A DNA stretch of 64,000 nt from Zopfochytrium polystomum (GCA_025765615.1 JAIVFJ010000180.1:62001-126000), one strand, 5' to 3'. Numbered from the stretch's first letter, positions 47,508 through 58,396 are shown. Program-made: numbers and translations. Notes: a model not told the origin generated them from the letters alone.

Positions 47508-48772
47508 TCACGGATAGTACCTCTCCTCGAACCCGGGCAGGATGGTCTCGGGCTTGGTGTACCCCGCCCTCTGCTGCCACTTTTGTTTGGCCACAACCCA
47601 CTCCTGCATCGTCGGCACCTTCTGGCCGTTCTCCTCAAACACGTTCCTTCTCCCCTCCAGCACCCCTCCCGCAACGACCCCGTCCCGGATGGTCGCCAGC
47701 ACCAGGTCGTTCCGCGGCCGTGCAAAGTACAGCAACCCGAGCCGGTCGACGTGCGCCTGGTCCCTTGGCGGCGCGTGCACGCGGTGGATCGTCGACCGGA
47801 TGTACCCGCCCGTCAGGAAGCTCAGCGCGTCGCACGCATTCACCGTAAACGTCCCGTCCTGCGGCTTCACCCACGCCCACTTCCCCGTCGCGTGGTCCTG
47901 GATCTGCAGCGCCGCCACGGGCTGCCGCGCCAGCAGCGTGTACGTGCCCAGGTCCGTGTGTCCGCCCGACCACAGCGCCGGGCCCTCGCCGTCCGTGTAC
48001 CGGCTGTACTTCATGTAGCGGAGGTGGTCCTCGCTGACGTTGGAGTACTGGTGCAAGGAGCGGAGGTAGTGTTCCGGCAGCCCGAGCGCGAGGGAGGTCA
48101 GGTCGAAGAGTGGGTCGAGGATGTGGGTGTGCAGGTCGCGCGCGAATTGCTCGATCTCGTCGAGGTGGTCGGCGATCACGGAGGGGTAGTTAGCGTGCTT
48201 GTGCGCAAAGGCGGGGAGGAATTCTTGGTTTTTTTTTTGGGGTGTTTGTTTGGGTTTGCAGAGGTCGTTTCAGAAAAGATTTGTGGTAAAAGCAAAAATA
48301 GATGAACACTCTTACTCGGCATGTTGAACACTTCGACCTGGTCGCGCAACCCCGTCTTTTCGTCGATGCTTTTTTGTTCGGGAACGCCCACGTTTAGGCA
48401 CACGAACGGAAGGAAAAAAAAAAAAAAAAATGAATAGTTTCATACTCACATCCTCCTCCCCGCGGGGCGATACCCGTTGTAATCGCCGTTCTCCAAGTCC
48501 GGGGTGAGCTTGAGCTTCTCCTCGAGCGGCAGCTCGTAGAACCGCTGGCCGATGGCCAGCTGCGCGTCGACGCGCTCCTGCGCGATCGCGTAACCCCTGA
48601 CGTAAAAGAACCCTTTGGTCCGCAGCGCCCCGATCAGGATCTCCGCCTGCGCCCGCTTGCCCTCGTCCGTGTCCAGCTGCGACAGGTCGACCGTCGGCAG
48701 GTCCGCCCACTCGAGCGGCTCGCGGGTTTCGGGCACGTAGTCGTAGGAGTAGAGGTGAACGGGTGCGGGCAT
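47508..48772 (-). CDS. 2-oxoglutarate/Fe(II)-dependent dioxygenase (isopenicillin N synthase-like)
   Basis: Non-haem iron oxygenase that couples 2-oxoglutarate decarboxylation to substrate oxidation. Three exons join in phase: 48772-48450, 48368-48316 and 48223-47508 (363 residues). The N-terminal DIOX_N part reads LPTVDLSQLDTDEGKR, LRTKGFFYVRGYAI, QRFYELPLEEKLKLTPDLEN and GYRPAGRR. The catalytic domain has the iron ligands H-x-D in GGHTDLGTYTLL and the distal His in RSTIHRVHAPP, with the 2-oxoglutarate-binding Arg in DRLGLLYFARP. The C-terminus is GYTKPETILPGFEERYYP. Fungal relatives include thymine hydroxylase-like and secondary-metabolism enzymes; the substrate cannot be told. No biosynthetic cluster surrounds it. 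Confidence 0.92.
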
Positions 48773-48920
48773 TTTCTGTTTTTCTGGGTTGTTTGCTTGT
48801 TCGATTTGGTGGTGTCGTAGGATGGTGTTGGGTCGAGGGCGGGGGGATTCCTTTTTTATAGTGCATGTGCTACCTCGGTCTCAATCACTCACCAACTCAC
48901 TCACTCACTCACTCACTCAC

Positions 48921-48980
<60 letters not shown>

Positions 48981-49377
48981 GCTGTCGGTTGAACTTCGTA
49001 GCCTCGGTCATGAGGCACGATAAGGGAGCCGGAACATCTCTCCCGCTCTCTTCCCTCTCACCGAGAAGAGATAGAGATTGAGAGAGAGAGAGAGAGTGTG
49101 TGTGTGTGTGTGTGTGAGTGAGTGAGTGAGGGTGTGAGTGTGTGTGTGTCTGCCCGTTGCCCGATGGCGCCATTCCGTCCGTGCAATTGCGAACTTTCAA
49201 TCTCCGATCGCGTCAGACCGAATTCTTCAATTAAGAAAAACAGAGACAAAGTTTACTCCAGACAAATCGCGAAAAAAAAAAACAAAACAAAAAGCAAAAA
49301 CAACCGAGAAAGCTGCTGGGAAAAGCCCTTCGGCGCCCGGCGGTCTTCCCGCGGTTTGATTTTCAATCCATATCGCG

Positions 49378-49459
<82 letters not shown>

Positions 49460-49620
49460 CTCTCTCTCTCTCTCAGTTCTCTCAACACTCTTCCAAACAC
49501 CGAGGAGGGCACGCCAAATGAGAATCTTCGAGTGATCCGCGTCGCAATCACATCTCTCTCCCTCCCGGTCGACGATCCCGCCAGGCGCTCCTTAGGCCTC
49601 TGAGCTTTCTTGACTCACAC

Positions 49621-49668
<48 letters not shown>

Positions 49669-50070
49669 GGACAAAAAAAACAAAAAAAAAAGGCAACCGC
49701 CGGACTCTCACTTCCCTTTTTTTAAATTCTTTTTTTTATCTTTGTTCTCCACAGTGTATGGTAGCGGGATGAGCGAGGTGTACCCACAAAAAGAAAGGGC
49801 GCTGGCCAGTGGCTGTACGCCAAGGGGGAAAAAACCCCAACCATTCTGGTCAAGGTCGCTCATCAAGCCCGAAACCGAGCGCAGTAAAGAAGAGAGAAGG
49901 GATAGTGAGCAGAGGACAGTGAAACCGGAAAAAGGCTGTTGCGAAGGCGGGTTATCGGGCATCCCAGGGCGGGAGTGAAGGATTGGAATGCTGGTACGCG
50001 GACTCTTTCTTCCCTTGGAAGAATGTCCTTATAATGATGGTGGTGAAAGAAGAGGCGTGAAGGGCAGTTG

Positions 50071-50104
<34 letters not shown>

Positions 50105-50536
50105 AGAAAAACAGAATAATTGTCACCGGATTGTTCTGTTGGCACTAAAATTTATTTTTTCGTCGATTGGAGATTCTGGAAGTGCGACTGCAGCGTAGGT
50201 AGAAACCCTCCCCCAATTAATTATTTGTTCTAGTTTGTGGTGTGAGGACGACAGGCTGTTGAGCCTGCGACCTCAAATAAAAGAGTATACCCCGCTTTTT
50301 TAACTGATAACTTGTGAGGATTATCAATTTGACTTGACCAAACAACGTTTCACAAAGTGACGTAACACGGCTGGACCCCATTTCCTATTATTTTCATGGG
50401 TTATTATTGTCCCTGCAAGCCGAACCACTGAGATTTGGACTGTCTCTTAGCCGCGGCCATGTATATTATTCATGTTATTATTACGCACTAAGTTGCAGGC
50501 CGAATGGCTCAGGCCGCTCTGCACTACTGGCCAGAG
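48773..50536. repeat. Microsatellite-rich intergenic region
   Basis: (CACT)n at about 48894-48924 passes directly into (CT)n to 48976. Further tracts are (GA)n/(GT)n at 49080-49118, two (CT)n blocks at 49381-49458, (CA)n at 49616-49668 and poly-A of about 32 at 50072-50103. No gene is seen between them. Confidence 0.75.
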
Positions 50537-50604
50537 GCCCTCTAGCTCAGTGGTGTAGAGCGCTCCCTTCAATGGGAAAGGTGCTAAGTTCGAGACATGC
50601 TGGC
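50537..50604 (+). repeat. tRNA-derived element (degenerate)
   Basis: The segment contains a textbook pol III A box with a perfect D-stem (TAGCTCAGTGG … GCTC/GAGC) and, about 40 nt on, a B-box-like AGTTCGAGAC. The anticodon stem and T-stem pair poorly and the acceptor strands do not match, so it is not a functional tRNA gene. A tRNA-derived SINE head or a tRNA pseudogene fits. Confidence 0.4.
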
Positions 50605-51237
50605 AGTCACTGACTGAATGATGCAGAAATGCTAAGTTCTGCACAATGACTAAGCCTTGCTCCCCTCACTTTTGGAAATGGATTCGGATGATGTGCTTCA
50701 GTGGGTAGAAGTACAGAGTCCAGGTGTACACAGAGCTAACACAGAGCTGCTACATAAGCTACCATGATGAAAGGCCTCATGAAAGGGTATGAGATCATAG
50801 GGGTTTTTCTCCTTTCTTTATTGATGATTTTTACTTATTTTTTCAATTAGTAGTTTATCCTGTTTTTCCTGTTTTTACTGTTTTATCTTTTATTTATTTG
50901 TTTGTTTATTGTCTCTGTGTGTGTCTCTCTTTTCTTTTGTGGCTGTGAGTGACTGTCTTCCTCTTTGCACCAACCAGCTCTCTCCATCTCCTCCATCTTT
51001 CTTGGCAGCTGATGCCAAGAAATGCTCCATGATTTTCTGAGCTGTCTTCCTTGTTTGATGGCTCAGCCCCATTGTTTGGTGACTCACTCCTTCTCTCTCT
51101 TCTTTGTTGTTTTATTTATTGTTTTGTTCTTTTGTATATGTTTTCCCCTCTTTTCCCTTCCTTCTTCCTTCACCCTGCTGATTCCAACCCTCTCCTATTT
51201 AAGCAGCCCACCCCCCATTCTTGTTGCCCCTTAGAAC

Positions 51238-51407
51238 TGTTGAGCGGGAGTGAGACAACCTGCACAGTGATCAGAGATGAAGAAGTTCCCATGATCACTG
51301 GGCATGTGGGCAAAACAAATTTAAGGAGAATCGGAGAAAAGGAAAGGAGAGGAAAAGGTGAAGGACACAAACAGGACAAGGTGAGGACAGTGTTCTTGTT
51401 CACAACA
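51238..51407 (-). repeat. Copia 3' LTR
   Basis: 170 bp, TGTTGAGCGG to TTCACAACA on the plus strand, identical to 56526-56695. It is preceded by target-duplication copy AGAAC. On the element strand a short purine stretch (GGATGGGAA) lies directly before it and could be the plus-strand primer. Confidence 0.95.
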
Positions 51408-51432
51408 TTCCCATCCGCTGTTCTTGCCTAGG

Positions 51433-54400
51433 CTACTGGAGTCCCATGTGAGGGACCAAGGTCTGGAAGCGTGCAACTGGGAGAGGTTTTGTTAGAATGT
51501 CAGCAATCATGTGCTGGCCAGCAACATGTACGACGTCCAGGGCCTTTGCTGCAACCTGTTCTCGGATAAAATGGTGACGAATGTCAATATGCTTGATTTG
51601 GTCTGTCATCTTTTGACTTTTGGCAACAGAGATACAGCTGGTATTATCCTCAAAGATGATGGATGCCGTGGCCTGACTGTGACCGAGATCATTCATTAAC
51701 TGACGGAGCCAAATGACCTCTTGAGCGGTTGATGAGATGGCCATGTACTCAGCTTCGAGGGTAGAGAGAGCAACAGTTTTCTGAACATGGCTTTTCCACG
51801 AGATGGCAGCCCCAGCGAGTGTGGTTATGTAACCAGTGGTGGAACGACGGTCGCGGGGTGTGCCTCCAAAGTCAGCGTCAGAGTAGTTGATGAGCTTCCG
51901 ACCATCCAGCTCGTCCGGGTGCGGCCCCTTGTAGTCTGTTCTGCCAAATGCGCTGAGGGTGGAGACACCTGCTGTGTAGACTAGGCCGTATTCAGGGGTG
52001 CCTTTGAGGTAGCGAAGAACGCGCTTTGCTGCTGCCCAGTCATGGAGTGTGGGTGACTGAAGATGGCGGCAGAGTCGGCCAACTGCCATGGAGATGTCTG
52101 GACGTGTGGCAAGTGAAAGGTAGAGAAGACAACCAACCAGAGCGTCGTATGGCTCAGTAGTGAGAGGGCTGGTAGCAGCGGGGTCTGATCGTTCCGCCAG
52201 GTAGGAAGGCGGCATAGGAGAACCAACGGGACGACAAGCTGACATATGAAAACGGGAAAGAATGGCCTGAATGTAGCCGGCCTGGTGGAGCTTGATGGAA
52301 GCTGGAGATTGGGCAACCTCCATCCCAATGCAAAAGCGAAGTTCCCCAAGATCTTTCATGCGGAAACGTCGGTGGAGGGAGGACTTGACCGAAAAAACTG
52401 TGTCATCATCTGAGCCGGCAATGATCAGGTCATCGACATATACCGTGACATAAGTGCGACGCTCCCCATCAGTGCGAACATAGACACAGGGGTCGGCAGC
52501 GCTGACAGTGAAGCCAATGGAGAGGAGAAAATCGTCCAAAGTTTTGTTCCAGAGATGGGGAGCCTGTTTTAGACCGTAGAGAGCGCGCTTGAGACGGAGG
52601 ACATGACCAGGGTGAGCAGGGTCTGCGTGCCCTTCCGGTTGCTCAATGAAGATCTCTCGATCAATTGGCGCGTACAGGAAAGCAGTGGTCACATCCATCT
52701 GGTGAACACACATGCCAGTCTGAGCGGCAAGGGCAAGAACAGTCCGAATACTGGCGAGCTTGCAGGTAGGGGCGTAGGTCTCGTCAAAGTGGACACCAGC
52801 AACTTGAGTGAAGCCTTTAGCGACAAAGCGAGACTTGAAGCGCTGGGGTTTCCCATAGGCGTCAGTCTTAATGCGGAAGACCCAACGTGAGGGAAGGACA
52901 AGGGCAGAGGCAGGTCGAGGGACAAGTTCCCAGACGTCGTTTTCCTTGCAGGAGGCAAGTTCCTCCTCACGCGACTGACGCCACTCTGCTGCCTCAGGGG
53001 ATAAGTTGCACTCAGCAGCTGATGACGGCGTGTTGTACTGAGTGGGAATGGGCGCGCTAACAATATGAACAGAGTCGCGATAACGAGCAGGGACACCGAC
53101 GTTGCGAGGGGGGTTTCGGCGAGGAGCTGCTGTTGTGGCAGTGGAATGAGCAGGATCAGGACGTCGAGGAGGATTGAGCGGGATAGGGATAGAGGAGACA
53201 GTGGGGAGGGAGGGAGCAGGAGGAACCGCAGTGGAAGGAAGGATGAAAGTGGCGGAGGGAGATGGCATGGTGATGGGAGTGGGGGATGAAGGAGAAGACT
53301 GAGAGGGCCAAAGAGAGGAAGGAAGAGAAGGAGGGGGAGGAAGACTGTATGTGGAGGATGGAGGTAGGGAGAGAGGGTCAAGGGAAATGAGAAAGGGATT
53401 GGTAGGAGAGAACTGGGAGGTGGGAACGAGAACTGGGAATGGTGTCGACGGCGCAGGGGCAGGAGGGATAGGGAGGACATCGAGAATACCAGGTGAAGCA
53501 GCAGCAGTAGGTTCAGGAAGGTGCGCAGATTGGGGGGAGGAAATGTGGGGAGGTGAGGCAACGGAAGAAGTGGACGGAATGGAGGGCAGGGCACAGGAAG
53601 GGGGGGGAGACGTCATCCCGCTGGGTAGGAGTGGGAATGGTCGCGTGATGGCGGAAATTTCAGGAAAAATGTTGTTGAGGTCTGCAGGGGAAGGGGGAGT
53701 GGCAGTGGAGTCGTGGAAGTCGAAGACGTCGTCCCAAAACACAACGTTGCGAGACACAATGGTCCTGCCAGAGGAGTCTCGCAAACGGTAGGCCTTGGAC
53801 TGCTCGTCATAGCCAAGAAAGCGACATTTGACGGCCTTGGGGTGAAGCTTGGAAGGACGATCATCACGAACAACAATAGCATAGGCAATACAGCCCCAAG
53901 GGTGAAAGAAGGAGAAGTCCGTGGGGCGGCCAGTGAGACGTTCGAGGGGTGAGGAACCGTGGGAGTCAGGGAGACGATTGTGGAGATAAATGGCCGTGAG
54001 AAAAGCGTCCCCCCAGTAGCCCAAAGGTGCACCTGCGTGATGGAGCATTGAGAGAGCGCGTTCGGCGAGTGTCCGGTTCATTCGTTCAGCAACACCATTC
54101 TGACCGTGAGACGAGGCGCCAGGAGCCGCAAGCTGGTGGTGGACACCAGAGGATTGAAGAAACGACGTCATCTCGTGACCAATGAACTCACTGCCACGGT
54201 CGGAGCGGAAAGTGAGTAGCCGGTGAGAGGTGAGGTTGGAGATGTAAGCAGAGAAGGCCTGGAGAAGAGGAAGAGTTGAGGCTGACGTGAGTGACTTGCG
54301 AAGGTGACCGCGGACGAAGTTGGAGGCATCGTCAATGAAGAGTGTAGCGGCAACGGAACCTCCGGGCGTTTTCTGCTTGCATACAAAGGAGTCAGAGTGG

Positions 54401-56268
54401 ACAAGCTCCAACGGAACCAGTGCACGGGAGCCATGGGAAGGCAAGCGAACGTTATGCCCCTTGCCAAGAAGGCAACCCTCACAGCGGCCATCCCAGTCAT
54501 CAGTAATCAGCCCGAGAGAGCGGGCCACCTGGTCGAGAACGGGGCGACCAGGGTGGCCAAGGGAATGATGAAGAGCTGCAGGTGTGAGAGGCTGAGATGG
54601 GCGAGAGAGGCGAAGGACACGGTTGGAGTGGAGAGAGGCGCGATCAGAGGCAGACGCTGGCATACAGTGAAGCTTCCAGAGTTTGCCGCAGCGGGACCCA
54701 ACGCCAAGGGTAGAGGAGGACTGATGAAGCGTAAGGGAAGTCCGACGGAAAGTGAGCTCAATGTCGGACGACGTAAGGCGATCGACAGAGAGGAGATTAC
54801 CGTGGAGCATGGGGGCAAAGTACGCTTCGCGAAGGACCAGCAGAGATGTCGAGCCATTGGGGAGATTGAGACGAAGTGGAAGGCGTCCTTTGTGGGTACA
54901 CTGAAGAGGAGAGCCATCAGCCTGGTCAAGAGAAAGGGAGGTGGGCTGAGGATCAAGCAGCATGGAGAGAGAGCTGACGAGATGTTGAGTGCACCCAGAG
55001 TCAACAAGAAAGGTGGCAGCTGATACCGGAGGGGGGAGTGCTAGGCAGAAGTTGCGGGAAGGGACGCAAGCGCGAAAGGGAAAAGTGAGGAGGAAGAGAG
55101 TGAAACGAAGGAAGAGGTCCCACCACCACGTAAGCCAACCAAGAGACGAGGCGAAGGGGGACGAGCGATGGTGTCGACGACGACGACGAAGGCGAAGTGT
55201 CAGAGCGTAACTAGGACGGCGACGTGAGCCGGAACGAGAGTCACAGGAGAGGATACAGTAAGGCTGAAGATGAAGGATGTGAACTCCACGCGAGGGAGCA
55301 CGTAAAATGGACAGCAAGTAGTTGGACTCAGTGTATTGAAGAGAATTGTCACTCGAAACCAAAGTAACCCCATCGCAGAGCAACCGGACGCTGTCTGAAC
55401 CGCCCTCCTTTAACGCAACACGAGTCTTGCAGCTGGTCGCAGGTGAGTGGAAGAAGCCACACTTGACACACGAGCCCCAGCACTGTGCAGTGTCGTGAGT
55501 GCGCATGGAGCGTGTGCGGCCTGCGCTGCGGCATGTTGTGCACAGACGGACTGGAGGGCTGGGGCCGGCGGGCTTGACGAGACGGACGGCGAGGGTGAGT
55601 TCAGCAATGTCGTTCTCCCGAGCAATCTTCGCACGAATGAGTGTCAGGAGCTCCTCACTCTTCTTGTCCGAGCCGAAATAGAGGTCAGTGAAGTTCTCCC
55701 AGGCGATCGTGGAGGGAAGACAAGACATAAAGAGCTCTCCCAGTATGTAGTCTGGCAGCGGTTGACCACAACTGGTGAGATAGGCTTGTCCCTCGACAAG
55801 CTTGTCAAGCGCGGTGGTGAGGTTGGAGAGCTCGACAACGGAGGCGTGCATCTTGAACATCGAAGCTCGAGTTTTGGCAAGACGATACTTCTTGATGCCA
55901 CCGTACGTTGACTTCAGCGTGGACCAAACCGCCGCAGCCGTGTTGAGATCCTTGATGACACGATGGGCGGCTGGGCCAAGGGCGGAGAAGATGACTTTCT
56001 TTGCTTTGGCATTAGCTTGACGGTGGGTCGTCTGTTGAGCAGGCGTGAGGGTAACGGCAGCAATGATCTCCTTGCCGTCGGTGTCGACCAGAGCGGCAGG
56101 GTAGTTGTTGTGGTACGTCGTCGAGTCGGTGACGATAGCAGGATTGTCAAGGATGTCAAACTCGTTGAGGAGAACCCCCATCCATTGATCAAAAGAGATC
56201 ACGTCCTTGGAGGGATCGCCGTACCAGATAGGGAGCTTGGAGTCATCGCGGGCAGGCAGGGAGGCCAT
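51433..56268 (-). CDS. Copia gag-pol polyprotein
   Basis: Single 1611-residue frame from the first ATG (56268) to TAG at 51433; the frame is open for 52 further codons upstream without an ATG. Domain order is that of Ty1/copia. First is a gag region (LPIWYGDPSKDVISFDQWMG), then a Cys/His cluster of unusual spacing (CTTC…CGFFHSPATSC) where a zinc knuckle is expected. Next come an aspartic protease site VDSGCTQHL, an integrase HHCC zinc-binding part (HHSLGHPGRPVLDQV … CEGCLLGK) and a DDE core (HSDSF, FRSDRGSEF, QNGVAERMNRTLAERA). Reverse transcriptase follows (WVFRIKTDAYGKPQRFKSRF, MDVTTAFLYAPI, VYVDDLIIAG), then RNase H (INYSDADFGG, STLEAEYMAI, FEDNTSCI, KHIDIRHHFIRE). The Pro/Ser-rich linker between integrase and reverse transcriptase is long. 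All catalytic residues I could check are present. Confidence 0.96.
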   Translation of the reverse strand: MASLPARDDSKLPIWYGDPSKDVISFDQWMGVLLNEFDILDNPAIVTDSTTYHNNYPAALVDTDGKEIIAAVTLTPAQQTTHRQANAKAKKVIFSALGPAAHRVIKDLNTAAAVWSTLKSTYGGIKKYRLAKTRASMFKMHASVVELSNLTTALDKLVEGQAYLTSCGQPLPDYILGELFMSCLPSTIAWENFTDLYFGSDKKSEELLTLIRAKIARENDIAELTLAVRLVKPAGPSPPVRLCTTCRSAGRTRSMRTHDTAQCWGSCVKCGFFHSPATSCKTRVALKEGGSDSVRLLCDGVTLVSSDNSLQYTESNYLLSILRAPSRGVHILHLQPYCILSCDSRSGSRRRPSYALTLRLRRRRRHHRSSPFASSLGWLTWWWDLFLRFTLFLLTFPFRACVPSRNFCLALPPPVSAATFLVDSGCTQHLVSSLSMLLDPQPTSLSLDQADGSPLQCTHKGRLPLRLNLPNGSTSLLVLREAYFAPMLHGNLLSVDRLTSSDIELTFRRTSLTLHQSSSTLGVGSRCGKLWKLHCMPASASDRASLHSNRVLRLSRPSQPLTPAALHHSLGHPGRPVLDQVARSLGLITDDWDGRCEGCLLGKGHNVRLPSHGSRALVPLELVHSDSFVCKQKTPGGSVAATLFIDDASNFVRGHLRKSLTSASTLPLLQAFSAYISNLTSHRLLTFRSDRGSEFIGHEMTSFLQSSGVHHQLAAPGASSHGQNGVAERMNRTLAERALSMLHHAGAPLGYWGDAFLTAIYLHNRLPDSHGSSPLERLTGRPTDFSFFHPWGCIAYAIVVRDDRPSKLHPKAVKCRFLGYDEQSKAYRLRDSSGRTIVSRNVVFWDDVFDFHDSTATPPSPADLNNIFPEISAITRPFPLLPSGMTSPPPSCALPSIPSTSSVASPPHISSPQSAHLPEPTAAASPGILDVLPIPPAPAPSTPFPVLVPTSQFSPTNPFLISLDPLSLPPSSTYSLPPPPSLPSSLWPSQSSPSSPTPITMPSPSATFILPSTAVPPAPSLPTVSSIPIPLNPPRRPDPAHSTATTAAPRRNPPRNVGVPARYRDSVHIVSAPIPTQYNTPSSAAECNLSPEAAEWRQSREEELASCKENDVWELVPRPASALVLPSRWVFRIKTDAYGKPQRFKSRFVAKGFTQVAGVHFDETYAPTCKLASIRTVLALAAQTGMCVHQMDVTTAFLYAPIDREIFIEQPEGHADPAHPGHVLRLKRALYGLKQAPHLWNKTLDDFLLSIGFTVSAADPCVYVRTDGERRTYVTVYVDDLIIAGSDDDTVFSVKSSLHRRFRMKDLGELRFCIGMEVAQSPASIKLHQAGYIQAILSRFHMSACRPVGSPMPPSYLAERSDPAATSPLTTEPYDALVGCLLYLSLATRPDISMAVGRLCRHLQSPTLHDWAAAKRVLRYLKGTPEYGLVYTAGVSTLSAFGRTDYKGPHPDELDGRKLINYSDADFGGTPRDRRSTTGYITTLAGAAISWKSHVQKTVALSTLEAEYMAISSTAQEVIWLRQLMNDLGHSQATASIIFEDNTSCISVAKSQKMTDQIKHIDIRHHFIREQVAAKALDVVHVAGQHMIADILTKPLPVARFQTLVPHMGLQ

Positions 56269-56508
56269 CGGTGAGGAGGGGAAAGGTGCCAACCAGGGAA
56301 GGGAATGGGGAGACGGCGACGACGGAGCGGGCGGGAAAGAGGGACCGCAAGGACGGGCAGTGGGGGAATTGGGCGGCGAAGGGGGAAGAGGAACGAGGTG
56401 CGGCGGGACGCGTGAGGCGATCACGACGACGGATCAAGTGCCAACGATCGGTGGCGAAACGGGAGGAGGGGCGCCAACGAAGTGGTGGCGACGGCAGCGT
56501 GAAGCGAA

Positions 56509-56525
56509 GCTTGGGCTCGTAACCC
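56509..56525 (-). promoter_or_regulatory. Primer-binding site of half-tRNA type
   Basis: On the element strand the bases right after the 5' LTR read GGGTTACGAGCCCAAGC. The core GGGTTAYGAGCCC is complementary to the anticodon stem-loop of eukaryotic initiator tRNA-Met (GGGCTCATAACCC in yeast), with one difference at an anticodon base. This is the internal half-tRNA priming known for Drosophila copia and yeast Ty5, not priming from a tRNA 3' end. Confidence 0.65.
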
Positions 56526-56695
56526 TGTTGAGCGGGAGTGAGACAACCTGCACAGTGATCAGAGATGAAGAAGTTCCCATGATCACTGGGCATGTGGGCA
56601 AAACAAATTTAAGGAGAATCGGAGAAAAGGAAAGGAGAGGAAAAGGTGAAGGACACAAACAGGACAAGGTGAGGACAGTGTTCTTGTTCACAACA
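56526..56695 (-). repeat. Copia 5' LTR
   Basis: Identical 170-bp copy of the LTR at 51238-51407; followed on the plus strand by the second target-duplication copy AGAAC. It is among the shorter copia LTRs and should hold the promoter and polyadenylation site of the element. Confidence 0.95.
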
Positions 56696-56758
56696 AGAAC
56701 CTGTACCTGAAGTCTTCTTGCCTGCCCTTATTCCTTCTCTGACTGTGTGTATGAGCTG

Positions 56759-56846
56759 GGGGTGGCAGTCCCCTGGTGTGTGACAGGAGAATTGGTTCTC
56801 TTGGCCATTTATGGCAGTGTGCTGGGTTCAAGTCCCAGTGCACCTC
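56759..56846 (+). tRNA. tRNA-like cloverleaf of class II shape (pseudo-tRNA or SINE head)
   Basis: A cloverleaf can be drawn. The acceptor GGGGTGG pairs with GCACCTC (six of seven), there is a 3-bp D-stem GTC/GAC, an anticodon stem AGGAG/CTCTT with an 8-base loop AATTGGTT, and a long variable arm GCCAT-TT-ATGGC. The T-arm CTGGG-TTCAAGT-CCCAG is perfect, with a B box GGTTCAAGTCC. The long variable arm is Leu/Ser-like. The oversized loop, weak A box and acceptor mismatch argue against a working gene. It lies 60 bp beyond the copia element. Confidence 0.35.
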
Positions 56847-58396
56847 ACCATTCTGCACATACTGTTTAGGCTGGTCTGGGGTAGGAGCTACTTGATGATG
56901 GACGGTGGGAGGGTAAAACTGTGGTAGTGCCTCGCCGGTTCCTGTCAATACATCACTTCAAATCCAGGTCTCTCAAGGTGATATGAATGAGTTGGCTGGT
57001 CAGGTATTATGTGGTGGTATGGTCTCTCTGGTATTCCTCCCTGTCCCTGGTGATGGTTCCTTTGGCCTTTGGTGGGCCTGGTTCACTGGGTTCAGACCCT
57101 CTTCCTTTCATGCTAATACCTGTGGTTGTCTTTGGTGTCTTCCTTGTGTGTGGGAGTGGGTATTGACCTTCCTTGCTTCTAAGACAGGTTATTCTCTCTG
57201 GCCTGGTGAGGCAGAGGTCTGTCTCCTGGTAGGATGGAGCAAGAAGAGTCCCACTGTCTCCCACCCTGGTTGCACCCTCTTCCTTGGATTGAGTTGGAAC
57301 ACTCTCCTTGGAGTGAGACAAGTTGTGTCTGGTTCTGTTAAGTGGAAAACAGTTCTGATTTGGTTCAACAGGCACCTCTGCACACTAACTGTTCCTTGTG
57401 TCTGCCCTTTGTCTCTCCAACCCCCTCCAACTCAGGGTTTGACTTGTTGTTTATTTCTTTTGTTGTTTCTTTTGATGGGTTGTAGTGGCTTGTCACTCCC
57501 CTTACCGATTCAGTCGGTCTTACCGATCAAGTCGGTTCTGTCTCTGGTCTAACTTGGCTTTGGCCTTGTGCCCCAGATGAAACCCTTCTGTGTCTTGCAC
57601 CAGAGGATTATGCTTTCTTTTGTGATTGTGTCTGTTTCATGCTTTGGTGTGAGAAACCCCTCTTTTGTTAGAGATTTATTTGTGTTTTTCTTGGGCTTTT
57701 TAAGACTCCAAATACACTTTCCTGTCTAGTGCCCCTAGACACCCTCCTTTTGCCCCTTTTCATTAGTCAGGATTGGTATTTAGGTCCATGCTCTAGTTTC
57801 CACCTATAGCCCTAGGTGAGGAGTTAGAGAGCACAGTCTCACAGTGGTGCGATGCACTATCGCCATACAGAGACTGTCCCCAACACCGACAATCTTTCCC
57901 AAGCGGACAACAACGAGACTTTAGGAGCCAATATCGTGTCACAACAGTATTAATAGCAAGGGGAACTATTCCACGACCAGGAATCCAACTCACTGATTGG
58001 ATCATTGGACTCGCACGTTTTTCCTTTTTTCATTTTTCATAGGACCGCCGCCGCCGCCATCCACTGCTCCTCATGTGCATCAGGATTCCCGCTCGCTACA
58101 ATGATGCTCTACTGCTTCCCGCCCATTCCCCGAGTCCTCCTTCACAGGGGCCAGTAGCCGGCAAGGGAGTGGTCGGCTGAAGGAAACGTGTGGGAAGGGA
58201 AGGGGCCTTGGAAAAGAGAGTTTGAAAGAAAAGAAAAAAATGAAAAAAAGAACGAAGAAGGACTTTTCCATTCAATCGAACATGGCGGGGCCACTCATGA
58301 ACCAAACGGCAAGACAGAAGAAGAGAGAGAGAGAGTGTGTGTGAGTGAGAGTGAGAGAGAGAGAGAGTGAGAGTGAGAGAGAGTGAGAAAAGCGGA
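56847..58396. other. Transposon-flank region without intact genes
   Basis: T- and TG-rich on the plus strand from 56900 to 57770; the open frames here have no protein-like character. Two adjacent 18-bp hairpin units, ACCGATTCAGTCGGT and ACCGATCAAGTCGGT, lie at 57502-57537. A purine-rich (GA)n/(GT)n segment lies at 58320-58390. Confidence 0.45.

Larger units (their letters stand above)
51238..56695 (-). mobile_element. Complete Ty1/copia LTR retrotransposon
   Basis: 5458-bp element with two 170-bp LTRs that are identical by eye, a 5-bp target duplication AGAAC (51233-51237 and 56696-56700), TG…CA LTR ends, a tRNA-type primer site next to the 5' LTR and one uninterrupted gag-pol frame. The element reads on the minus strand, so the 5' LTR is at 56526-56695. 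Identical LTRs plus an open frame point to very recent insertion and possible activity. The empty site would have been CCCCTTAGAACCTGTACC. Confidence 0.97.

Noticed and set aside
56983..57552. 189-codon plus frame with hydrophobic Cys/Trp-rich composition
   Set aside because: Matches T/TG-rich non-coding sequence; no domain, and codon use is unlike all genes in the window.
57793..58005. Candidate tRNA near 57960-58010 on the minus strand
   Set aside because: The sequence around GGATTCCTGGTCG lacks a T-stem and acceptor pairing.
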